From: Vanilla planifolia
Taxonomy: Eukaryota > Streptophyta > Magnoliopsida > Asparagales > Orchidaceae
NCBI GenBank assembly: GCA_023846275.1
Contig: JAIUJO010000087.1
Location: 1,136,301-1,200,300, forward strand
Direction of reading: 5' to 3'
Length of the DNA: 64,000 nucleotides
Shown: positions 10,165 to 22,719 of the stretch, piece after piece
Numbering within the stretch: the stretch's first letter is position 1
Layout of the letters: every line of letters starts with the position of its first letter
Made by a program: the position numbers and the translations under genes
Notes under the pieces: generated by a model
Database searches by the model: none
Told to the model about the DNA's origin: nothing
Seen by the model: the letters and a program-made list of their open reading frames with translations, nothing else

Positions 10165-13100
10165 GTATGTATGTAGATATTTGGGAGTATGTGTGTGTAT
10201 GTGGACATGTGTGGTTGTATGTGTGATATTTTGTGTACATGTTCTTGTGCCTATGCTTGGGTGCATGCATGTTTGATTTTATGCATGTGTTCATGCATGT
10301 AATTATGGTTTTGTGCGGGTATGTTTATGTGGTTGTCTGTGTGCACATGCATGTAGGTGTGTATGGGTGCATGTGTATGTTTGTGTGTGTGTGTGAGCAC
10401 TTATCTACATGTACATGTGTGTATATGAGTTTGTGTGCATTTGTGTATGTCCAAGTTTGTTCCTTTGTGTGTTTGAGAGAGAGAGTGTAGTTACATAGGT
10501 GTGTGTGCATGTGTGTGTACGCATGCAAGTGCATGCATGTCGGTTTGTATTTTAATTTTTGTGCTTATCTTCATGTGTGAATGTGTCTATGTGGGGTGTA
10601 TGTATCCATAGGTCTGTGCACCAACATATTGGTGTGTGTGTGTGTGAGTGCATCTTCATGTGCACACATGTGTGTGTGGGTGCATTTGTGTGTGTATCTA
10701 CTTTTGTGTATGGGTTTGTGTGGTGTGTGTTTTTGTGCATGAGTGTATATCTATGTGTGCTGGCTTGTTTGTGCCTAACAAAAATGTATGTGTCTGTGTG
10801 TGTTCATGTGTGTGTACATGTGTGCATGTGCTTGTGTGTGACTGAGCATGTGTGCCTACATGTATGACCTTGCATGTGTGCTTGTGTGAGTGTATGTGTG
10901 TGCACTTATTCATGTTCATTTGTATCATATTTTGCATATGCACGTGTGTCTACACATGCATTTGTGTCCATAATGCATGTTTGTATATGTATAACTATTG
11001 TGTATGTGTGTGTGTGTGTGTGCATGTGCATATGTTTATGTGTGTATTTTTATGCATATATGTGTATGTGTGTGTAAGTTTGTGGTTATGTTAGTGTGTA
11101 GATCCATGTGTGCTTGTGCATGTAGTGCATGTATGCTATTGTGTTTGTGTGGGTTAGTAGGTGTGTGTGTTTGTGTGTATTGATGCATGTGTGATTGTGT
11201 GTGAGTGTGTTTGTGCATGTGTATGCATGCATGTGTGTGTGTAGGTGCATGTTTGGTTGTGTGTGTGCATGTTTGTGTATGTGTGAGAATGTGTGGTGTA
11301 TGTGTGCAAGTGTGTGTGTGTGTGCATATGTGTGTGCATATATGCATGTGTGTACATGTGTGTTTGTGTGTATGTGTGTGTGCATGCATGTATATATGTT
11401 TGTGTGTGTTCGTGTGCTAGTGTGTGTTTGCATATGGGTGTGCATGTGAGTGCATTCATGTCTTTGAATTTGAGTCTTTGTTTGTGTGAATGTGTGTCCA
11501 TGCATGCGTGTGTGTGCATGTGTGCATGTGGGTATATGTGTGTGTGTGAGTCTGAATGTGTGTGTGGGCAGGTGTGCATGCTTGCATATATATGAGCATG
11601 CACTTATGCATTTGTATGTGTATCTAGACCTATGTGTGTGTGTATACCTGTTTATGTGTTTGAATGAATATGTGTGTTGGTGTGAGTGTGTGCATGTTTG
11701 AGAGCCTGTGTACGTGTATGTGCATGTTTGTGAGCTTGTGTTTGTGTGTATGTGTGTGCTTTTGCATGTGTGTGTGCATGCAGGTGCATTTGGAAGTGTG
11801 TTAATCCACATGGGCATATGTGTGTAGGATGTGTGAGAGCATGTATGTTTCTTTATGTGTGTGTGTGCACTTATGCGCTTATGTGCTCTTGTGTGTGTGT
11901 GAATGTGGTGCAAGTGTGCGAGCATGCATGCACATGCATGTGTGTGAGTAAGTGAGTTTGTGCATGTGTGAGTGCAAATATGTGTGCCTATATGTGTATG
12001 TATGTTTACTTGTTTGTGCATATATGTTTGTGTGTGCATATGTTGGTGTATCTTTTTTGTGTTTCTACACTTGCATGTGTGTGTGCATGTCCATGTTTGT
12101 TTATGTTCATGCATCCTTATTTTTGCACATGTGTGTGTGTGCATGTACATGCATGCATATGTACTAACATGGATGTGTTCTTGTGACTGTAAAGTACATG
12201 TATATTTTTGCATGTCTGCATGCATTTGTGTGCATGTTGGTGCATACGAGTGTGTCTAAGTGTTCGTTTGTTTGCAAGTGTTTCTGGATTTATCCATGTC
12301 TACCTATAATCATGTGTGTGTGTGCTTGTGTTTTATGTATGTGTGTCCATGAGCATTTGTATGCCTATGTATGTGTGCATGTGTATATGCGTGCATGTGT
12401 GCATGGTTGCTTATGCGTGTAGGAGTGTGTGGATGTGTTTGTGTGTGCTTGTGTGAAAATTTGTATGCATTTGTGTGCATGTGTTTGTTTGTTATTGTGT
12501 GGCTATGTGTGTGGGTGTGTCTGTATATATGTATGTTTATGCGTGTGGTGAGTGTGTGTGTGTGTGTGCTTAGATTGGTACTTATGTGCACATGGGTCCA
12601 GTGTGCAAGTGCATGTGTGTGCATGTTTGTTTTTCTGTGTTTGTGTGTGTAGCTATGTGCACATGTGTGCAAGTGGGTGTGGATGGGTGCATGTATGTGC
12701 TGTTGTGTTTGTTTACACATGTGTTTTCCTATGTGTGCGTGCTTGTGCATGAGTGTGTTTGTTTATGCCTATGTGTGCATGTTTGTTTATGTGTTACTAG
12801 GCACATTCATGTGTTTATGTTTGTGTGTGGGTGTGTGACTAAATGTGCATGTCAATGTGTTTGAGTATGTGTATGTGTATGTGTATGTGTTGTGTGTTTT
12901 GTTTATGTGCATGTGCATGTGTGATTGTGTGTCATATGTGTGTGGGAGTATTTGTTTGTGTATGTGTGTATGAACGTGTGGGCATTTACATATGTTTGAG
13001 TGTCTGTGGGCATCTACACACTTGCAAAAATGTGAGTGTGTCTGTGTGTGTGCTTGTGTATGGGTGTTTGTGTGTATGTATTTCTGTGTGTTTGTATGTC

Positions 13101-15008
13101 TGTTCATGTGGATGTACATGTGTGCAAGTACATGTGTGTGATTGTTCATGCATGTGTGCATTTATTTGTGTGTGTGTGCATGTGTGTGCCTCTATGTGTG
13201 TGCACGTACATGCATTTGTGTTTACACAAGTCTACACATTTGTGTGTGCATATCAGTGTGTTGATTCATGTACATGTATGTGTGTGCATGTATGCATGTT
13301 TGTATGTGTGTGTTTATATACGTGTGTGAATATGCATGTGTATGTTTGTGCATGTGCATTCATGTTCATGTGTGTGTATTTACATGTGTCTGTATGTGTG
13401 AGTTTTTGAGCATGTGGGTGCATGTGGGTGTGCTTGTGTGTATACCTATGTGATTGTGTGTGTCGGCATATGTGTGTGTACAAACGCACATGTAAATGCT
13501 TGGGTATGTGCATGTGTGTGGGTGCATGCATGAGAGTGTTTGTATGTAGATGTGCAATTGTGTGTACCTACGTGTGTCTATGTGTGTGTGTGTTTGAACG
13601 GGTGTGTGTGTGTGTGTGTGTGTTTTTGTGTATGTGCTTGTGTGGGTGTGTTTGTGTGTGTGTATGCATAAGTGTGTACATATTGTGTGTGTGTGTGTGC
13701 ATGTGCATATGTGTATATGTGTGGGTGTGAGTACAAGTCTATGAGTTTGTATGTGCATGCATGTGTGTGTGTGTGTGTGCAAGTTTATGCATGTGTGTTT
13801 GCATGTGCCTGTGAGGGTCCACTTGCATATGTATTTGTTTGTGTCCAATTGTGTGTATGTGCATGTGTTTCGTTATCTATGGTATTTGTGTGCATGTGTG
13901 TGAACATGAGTGTGTGTGTATGTGTGTTTGTGAATTTGCATTTGCGTTTGTACTTGTGTGCAAGCTTAAGTGCATGTGGGTGTGTGTTTTTCCATGTGGG
14001 TGCCTATATTTTTTCAATTGATTATGTTAATATGCATTTGGGTGCATGTGGATTTGATTACATGGATTTGTGTGTGTGCATGTTTGTTTGCTCGTGCATG
14101 TGTGGATGTGGGTGTATGTGTGCGTGTAGGTGTGTCTACACTTCTATGAGCTATGCCTATGCATGTGAGTGTGTGTCCTTGTGTGTACATGTGAGTTGAT
14201 TCATATGCATGTGAGCATGTAAGTCTACATATGCATAAGTGGGTGTGTGTGTGTGTGTATGAGAGCATGAGGCTCTACGTGTTTGTGTATGTGTGTGCAT
14301 ATGAGTGTGTGAATGTGCAAGTGTGCATTTGTGCTTGGGTACATGTGTGCGTATGCAACTGTGCGTGCATGTGTGTCTATTTTTTGTCTGTCTATGGGAA
14401 TGTGTGTGTGCTGTGACAGTATGTATTGATGCATGTGCTTGGATGTGTGTTTATGTGTGTAAGCAAGTGTGTCTGTGCTTGCCTATGTATGTATTCTTGT
14501 TCATCGTTGCAAGTGTGCTATGTGTGCATAAGAATGTCCATGCATGTTGCTATTGGTGAGTGTGTGTGTGAGTATGTGCATGTGTGTAGGTGCAAAAGTG
14601 TGCGATTATGTGTGGTTGTGCATGTTCATGTGTATATGTCTATGTATGAGGGTGTGTGTCAACGTTCTTGTGCACATGTGCATGCATGTGCCTTTGTGTT
14701 TGTGTGTGCGTGCAAGCATATGTGGGTTTGTGTGTTTGTGCACGTGCTGGTGTGTGTGAATGTGCATGTATATCTTAGTATGTGTAAGTGTGTTTATTAG
14801 TGGTATGGGTGTGTGTGTGTATGTGCATGTGTGCATGTGGGTTCACGCTTGCATTTGGGAGCATGCATGCATGTGTGTGTATTTCTGTCTATGTGTGCCA
14901 ATGTTCATGTGAATGCGTGCTTTGTGTGTGCAAGATTGTATTCATGTGTGCATATGTATGTGAATGTGTGAATGTGTGTATGTGTAAGCATTTGTAAGAC
15001 TATGGGGG

Positions 15009-15120
15009 CATGTGGGTATCCTTGTTTGTGTGAACGTGAGTGTGCACGTGTATCTGCTTATGCAAGTGCTTGTGAATGTGAGTGTGCATGTGGGTATGCT
15101 TGTTTGTGTGCATTTGCATG
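15009..15120 (+). repeat. local duplication, period 78 bp
   Basis: The word CATGTGGGTAT followed by CTTGTTTGTGTG occurs at 15009 and again at 15087, with a related GTGAGTGTGCA word after the first and before the second. This is a short internal duplication within the array. Confidence 0.65.
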
Positions 15121-18100
15121 TGTCTGTGTGCATGCACCCACATGTGAGTGAGTGTGTGTGCGTGCATTTGCGCTTGTGTGTGCAAATGTGGATTTATATG
15201 TGTGTGTACATGTGTGGACGTGTGTTCTTGTGTGTGTATTTAAGTGCATGCATGTGTGCATGACATATGTGTGTGCAAGCATGCACACATCTATGTGTGT
15301 GTATGTGTGTGAGTGTTTGTAGGTGTGTACACATGTGGATATGTTTGAGTGTGTGGGTATGCATGTGTTCGTGTGTACGTATGGATGCTTAAGTTTCTTT
15401 GCATGTTTGTGTGTTGTGTGTGTTGTGAGAGTTTTGTGTCCCTTTGTTTGACTGTATGCATGTTTGTAGGTGTGGTTATTCATGTGTGTGTGTGTGTGTG
15501 TGTGTATGCATGTATGTGTATGCATGTGTGTGAACGTGTGTGTGTGTGTACGTGCATGTGTGTTACTGTGAGTATGTGCATGCACGTGTTTGTATGTGCA
15601 TGTGTAGATGCACACATGTGCCTGCATATACAGATGTGTTCTTGCTCATGCACCACTATGTGTGTACGTGTGTGTGCTTGTGTATTCCTGTACATGAGTG
15701 TGTCAAATTGTATATGTGTGTGTATGTGTGCCTGTGTGTGTAGATGGGTTTGTGCATGCACATATGTGCATGTAGGTGAATGTGAGGGTGTTTGGGTATA
15801 CAAGTCTTTGCCAATGCAAATGATTTGTGTTAGTTTGTCCATGTCTATGTGTCTTTGTCTACATTTTATGTGTGTGGGAGGTGGGTCTGTGCTTGTGAGT
15901 GTGCATGGGTGAGTGCATGTTTGCTTATGTGTGTCTTGTTGTGTGTATGTGTGTGTGGGTGGTTGTGTGAGCATGTGTAAGCTCGTATGTGTGTATGTGT
16001 GTGTGCACATGTGCATAAGTATGTGCGTGTGTGTGCATTTGTGTGGGTGTGTGTGAGTATTTGTGCATGAGCATACGTATCTATGTTAGCACGAATATGT
16101 TGGTATTTATGTGTGTGCTTATGTTTTTGATTACATGAATGTGTTTGTGCATGTTTGCGTGTGTTTTGTTGTATGTGTGTGTCTGTGTGTGATTGTGCAT
16201 TTGTGTTGACACATGTGTGTTTGTATTCACATGCATGTGTGAGTGTAGCTATGTGTGTGTGTGTGTCTTTTTGTTCATGTGTGTGATTGATTACATGTGT
16301 GTACCTATACAAGTGTGTGATTGTGTTCATGTGTGTGTGCTTGTGCAAGTGTAGGTATGTGTGTGTATATGCATGTTTGCTTGTGCATGGGTGTGTGTAG
16401 TTGAGTACTTGCATGTGTTTGAGTGCATTTGCATGTGCACATATGTATGTGTGGATGCATGTCTGTATGTTTTTGTTTGTGTATGTGTGTGTGTGTTTAT
16501 GTGTGAGTGCATTTGTGCATGTGTGTGTGCAAGTGATCAAATGTGTGTGCATGGATGCTTGTGTATGTTCATGTGTATGTGCATGTGCAAGTGTGTGATT
16601 ATGCATATGTGCTACGTGTGGATACACATGTATCTAAAATCATGTGTATGCATGTCTATTCTTGTGCATGTGTTTGTGATTGTGTTTGCTTATGTGTGTG
16701 TGCTTGTGTGTCTGCATGCATGTGTGTGTGTATGTGCCAGTGGAAGTGCGTGCAAGTGTGCTCATATGTGTGCACATTTGCATGTGTTTGTCCATGAGTG
16801 TTGGCATGTTCTTTTGTGTGTTTGTTTGTGTGTGTTTGTGAGTGTGTGCATATATGAGTTTTTGTGCATGTGACTATGTACTTTTGGGCATAAGCACATA
16901 GGTCAATATGTGGGTTTGTGCATTTGCATATGTTTGTAAATGTTCATATGTATGTGTGCATGTTTATCTATATAGATATGATAGTGAAGCAAATTTTATG
17001 TGTGTGTGTATGTGCATGTTTTCTTATTTGTGTGTGTACTTGTGTGTTCATGTGTGGGTGTGTGAGAGAGTGTATACTTTTGTGTGTGCATGTTTGTTTG
17101 CATGTGTGTTCAAGTTTTGAGTGTTTGCATGCATATGTGAGTATGTTCGTGTATGCATGAATATGTTCATGAGGGTGCATGTGTTTATTTCTATGCATTT
17201 GTGTGTGTGTATAATGTGTGCATCTTGGTGTTTTTGTTCATGTGTGTTGGTGCTTCTACATGCATGTGGGCATGCATCCATGTTTGTGTGTGTGTGTGTG
17301 TCTTTGTGTATATGTGTTTGTGCATGTGCATATGTATATGTGCTTGTGTGTTCATGTTGGTGTGTGGGTGTGTGTGCTTGTGTGTGCATGTGTATATGTC
17401 TATGGTCATGTGTGCACATGTATGTGTATGTGCATGTAAGTGTATGTGTTTGTGTGCGCTTGTGCGTGCATGTGCATGTGTGTATGTCTGTGCGTGTCCA
17501 TAAGACTATATGTGCATGTCTACAAGCCTATGTGTGTGCATGTGCATGTGTATGTGCATGTGTCTGTGCATGAATGTGCATGTGCTTGAGCATGCACATG
17601 TGTGCTCTGAAGTGTGCATTTGTGCTTATGTGTGGGTGTGTTTGTGTGTGTACATTTGTTTATGTGTGCATGTGTACCTATGTATGTGTGTGTACTTGTG
17701 CATATGTGTGTGTGTGCACTTATGTGCACGTGTTTTCTTGTGAGTGTTCAAGTGTGGGTGCTTGTGAGTGAGCAAGCATGTGTGCATGTGCATGTGCATG
17801 TGTGTATGTGGCTAGGTGTCTATGTGTGCATGTGTGTTTGTCTGCAAATGTGAGCACATGTGTATGTGCACGTGTGTACCTGTATGTAAGTTTGGCTGCA
17901 TATGCACATGTATTTATTTGTTTATGTGTGTTCATGTGTGTATGTTTGTGTGCATGTGTGAATGCATTGTGTTTGTATGATGTGTGTGCACTTGTGCATG
18001 TGTGTGTGTGTATAAGTGTGTGTGTGTGTGGGTATATTTTTATGCATGTGCATTTATGTGTGTGCATGCATGTACATGTGTGTGTGTGTTCTTACAATTA

Positions 18101-21100
18101 TGCATGTATGTGTGTTTGCATGAGTATGTACATGTGCATTTGTATGCTTATGTGTGTGCATGTGTACATCTATATCCACGTATGTTCTTGTGTGTGTGCT
18201 AGTGCGAGTGCATGTGAAGGTGCAAGCATGCGTGTGTGTGTTTGTGTGCTTGCATGTATGTGTGCATTTGCAACTGTAAGTTTGTGCATGCATGTCCACA
18301 TATATGTATGTTTGTGTTCATGTGCACATGTGTTTATGTATGTGTGTGCACGTACAGGAGTATGCATTTGTGTGTGTGTTGTGTGCATTTGTATGCATGT
18401 GTACATTAGTGTGTTTTTGGGTGTGAGTATCTGTTTATGCATGTGCAACCATGTGTGTGTATGTGTGTATATATTCATGTGCATGTGTGTATGTGCATGT
18501 GTCTATGTGTATGTGCACCTATGATTGTGCATATGTGTGTCTAGGTGCGATAATGCATGTGGATGCCTATGTGTAGCCATTGTTATTTTTGTGTGACTAC
18601 ATAATGCATGAGTATGCATCTGTGTCTCTGCTTGCATGTGTGTGTTTGTGTATGTGTGTGTGAGTGCACTTGTGTGTGGTTGTGTGTGTACATACATTTG
18701 TGTGCATGTGGGTGCATGTATGTAGGTGTGGTTATATGTTTGTTTTTATGTGCATGTGCTTTTGTGCATATATATCCATGTACATGTTTTTCTACATGTG
18801 TTTTATGTGTGTCTATGCATTGGCCTATGTGTACATGTGTATGTGTGTGTTTGTATGTGCCATAATGTGTGTATGTATGTCACTATGCTTGCGTGTGTGT
18901 AAGTGCATATGCATGAGCAAGTGTGTGTGAGTGAATGGTAGTGTTTGGGTGTTTGTGTACTTGTTTGTGTGTGGGTGTGCCTATGCTTGTGCGTGTTTAC
19001 ATGCGTACATGGGAGTTGGTGAGCATGTGCATTCATGTTCTTATGTGTGACTATGTGTGCATATGCATGCGCATGTGTGTATGGGTACATTTGTGTGCAT
19101 GTGTGTGTGCATGCTTTTGTGCATGTGTGTGTATGTATGCATATGTGGGTGGGTGGGTGTGTTTGTGCATGTGCCTGTGTAAGTGCATATGCATGTTTGT
19201 GAATCCATGTGTGCATGCACATAGATGCATATGCATATGTGTGTGTGTTTGTGTGCATATCTATGTGCATGTCTTAGTACATATGTGTGTGTGTGTGCAC
19301 TTGCTTGTGCATGTGTGTGCGAATATGCATGTGGATGAAGTGTGTGTGTGTGTGTATGTATTGGTATGTATGAGTGCATGTGTGCAGGTATGTGTGTGCG
19401 TGTGTGCATGTGTAAAGGCATGTGGATATCTATGTGCATGTGTGTGTGGTTGTGTGTGCAAATGTGTGTGCATGCTTACAAGCCTTTGTGTTTGTGTGTA
19501 TGCCTATGCATGGGAGTGTGCATGTATATTTGTGTTGCTGCAAGAACATTTTTATTCTTATGCATGTACGTGTGTGCACAAGTGCTTGTCCATACCAGTT
19601 TGTGCATGCATGCATCATTATGTGTCTGAATGTGTACATGTTAGTGTCTATGCATAGGCATCTATGTCTACCTGTGCATGGGTGTGTGCATGTGTGTGTG
19701 TGCATGCATTCACTTGTGATGTGTGAGTGTGTGCATGTGTGTGTAAGCATATAGGTGTGTGTATTTGTGTGTGTTCCTATGTGCATGTTTGTGCAAGTCT
19801 ATGAGCTTGTGTGTGTGTGTGTTCCTATGCATATAAGTGTGCCTACATATGCATGTGCATATGCATTTGTATTAATGCCCATGTATGTGCATTTGTGTTC
19901 ACATTAGTGTGTGTGTCTATACTTGGTTTTTTGTAAGTGTGTGTGTACATATGCATTAGCATGCAAGTTTATATGTGCATGTGCATCTTTGCATATGTGT
20001 TCATGTGTTTGCATATGCATATGAGTGCATATGAGTCCATGTGTTATGTGGTTAGGGGTGTGTGTGTGTGTTTATGTATGGACATTTGTGTGTTCCTGCG
20101 TGTGGGCATATGTGTGTGTGCACGCTTATGGATATGTATATGTGCATGCATCTTTGTGTTCGTGTTCATGTGTGTTTGTGTGTGTGTGCATGCAGATGTG
20201 TGTACGCAGGTGTGTTAATGTGTGACTATGTATATGTATGCGTGTGTGTTTGTGTGTCCATGTGGCTATGTGGGTATGTGTCCTTGTGTGTGTGTATTAG
20301 TTGTGGGTGTGTGAGTGCATGTGTGTCTGTGTGCATCTGTATGCATCTACAATTATGCATGTATATGTCTGTGAGCATATATGTGAACAAGTTTGTAATT
20401 CTATGTTTGTATTTACGTGCCTATGCATATGTGTGTGCAATAATATGCTTGTATTTGTGCATGCATTTCTCTCTATTTGTGTGTGCATGATCATGTGCAT
20501 GTGTGCATGTGTGTGTGGATATGTGTGTGTGTGTATTTATGCACGTTGGCTTGTGAGTGTATGCATGCATGCATATGTCAAAGTGTGTATATGCAAGTGT
20601 GTGCATCTGTGTGCACATATGTACTTGCCTGTGTGCGAGTATAGGTGCATGCATGTGTGCTTGTCATGCGAGTGGACAAGCATGTGCATCCATATATATG
20701 TGGGTGGGGTGTGTGTGCATGCATGTGTGCGTGTGTGTATATATGAGTGTGACTGTAGGTGTTTGCATGTGCATGGGTGTATGTATTTGTGTGTGTGCAT
20801 GTTGTGCTCATATGTCTACATGCATGTGCATGTATGCACATGTGTGTGTGGGGGGGTATATGCATATGGATGTGTGTGTGTGTCTATGTGTGTGGGTATA
20901 CCTCTATTTTGGGATGCGCATTCTTGTGTGTGCATGTGCATGTGTTCATGTGAGCATACAATGTGTGTGTCCATACATGTATGTGTATGCTTGTATTTGT
21001 GTGTTTGTGTGCATGTGCTTATGTCTGTGTCTATGTATGTGTGTGTAGTTGTGTGTTCATGCATTTGTGTGCATGTGGGTGTGTGCAAATGTGTGTAGGT

Positions 21101-22663
21101 GTGCATTTGTTTGCATTTACATGTGTTGTCATGCATTTCTATTTATGCATGTGTGTTTCTGCAAGTATTTTATGTGTGTGTGTGTGCATGGGCTTGTGTA
21201 TGCATGTGTGTGCATGTGTGTATATGAGTGTGTGGTTCACATATGTGTGTGTGTGTGCTTGTGTTTGTTTAAGGGAGCATACAAGTGTGCGACTGTGTTT
21301 GCGTGAGTGAGTGGTTGTGTGTGTGTGGGTGTATTTATGCATGTGAATGAGTGTATGTGTACTTGTATGATTTGTTTATATGGATGTGTGTGAGTAAGCA
21401 TGTATATGCTTGTTCTTGTATGTGAGTGTTTATGCTTACATGTTCACGTGTGTGTTTTGGAGCATTTGTGTGCATGTTTTTGTCTATGTGTGTGTGTGTG
21501 TGTATATGAGTGTTTGTGCATCTACATGTGTGTGTGGGGGGTGTGTATGTGAGTATGTCAGTTTGAGTGCACATGTCTATTTGTGCATACATGCATGCAA
21601 TTGCATAGATGTATGTATATGCATGTGTGTGCATGTGTATGATTATGCACATATATGTGTGCACATGTTATTCTTGTGTCTATGCATGTTAGACTGTGTG
21701 TGTGTGTGTGCATGTTTATGTTTGTTATGTGTGTGTGGGTACTTTGTGTGGGTGCATTAATTTGTTTGTGTGATTGTTCATGTGTGTGTACTTGCATGAG
21801 CATGTCAGTGTGCACGTGTTTGTGTAAGTATAGATTTATGTGGGTGAGCCTTTGTATATTTATTTGTTCCTATATATATAAGAGTACATTTTTGTGCATG
21901 AGCATATGTGTTTGTTTGGATGTGCATGTGTTCATGGGTGCATGCATGTATGTGTACATGAGCAGGTGCACGTGCATGCATGTTTGTGTGTGCATGTGCA
22001 AGTGTGCATGTGTTTATAAGTGAGTGTGTGCATATGGTGTCCATGCATGTGTGTTTATTTGTGCTTATGCATAGGCATGAGTTTGTGTTGGTTTGTTCAT
22101 ACATGTTTGGTATGTGAGTGTCTTCATGCATGTGCACATTTGTATTCACGTATGTAGTTCTATCCATTTGTCTTTGTACATATATGTACATGTGTGCGTG
22201 CAAGTCATTGAGCTTATGTGTGCATGTGTTCCTATACGTATGTGTATGTATTAGTATCATTGTGTGTGCGTGCTGAGGTGCTTGTGTGTGTGTGTGTGCG
22301 TGCATGTGTGTGTGCATGTTCATGTGTATGTGCATATATGCATGTGTAAGCATGTGTGTGTGCCTGTGTGATTTTGTGTGTGTGTGAGTTCTCATGTGTG
22401 TCTCTATGCATGGATATATGTGTGTGGTTGTGCATGGGCATGCGTTTATTAGTGGATATGTGTGAATGCATACTATGTGTTCGTACTGTGTGTGTGTTTG
22501 TGTGCATGCATGTGTTGTGTGTGTGTGTCTATGGATACATAATTGTAATGCATATGAGCAAGCAAGTGTGTATGCATGTGTGTGTGTGTACGTATATTTT
22601 TGTTGGTGGTTGTGTGCATGTGTTGTGCATGCGCAACACATGTATCTATGTGTACATATTCAT

Positions 22664-22719
22664 GTGTGTTTATCTGTGTACATATACATGTGTGTTTATC
22701 TGTGTACATGTACACAGAT
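22664..22719 (+). repeat. 26-bp duplication ending in a 22-bp perfect palindrome
   Basis: GTGTGTTTATCTGTGTACAT occurs at 22664 and again at 22690 (period 26). Positions 22698-22719 are a perfect 22-bp inverted repeat centred on TACATGTA, with arms starting ATCTGTG and ending CACAGAT. Just upstream, at about 22621-22640, is another near-perfect palindrome centred on GCATGC. Confidence 0.85.
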
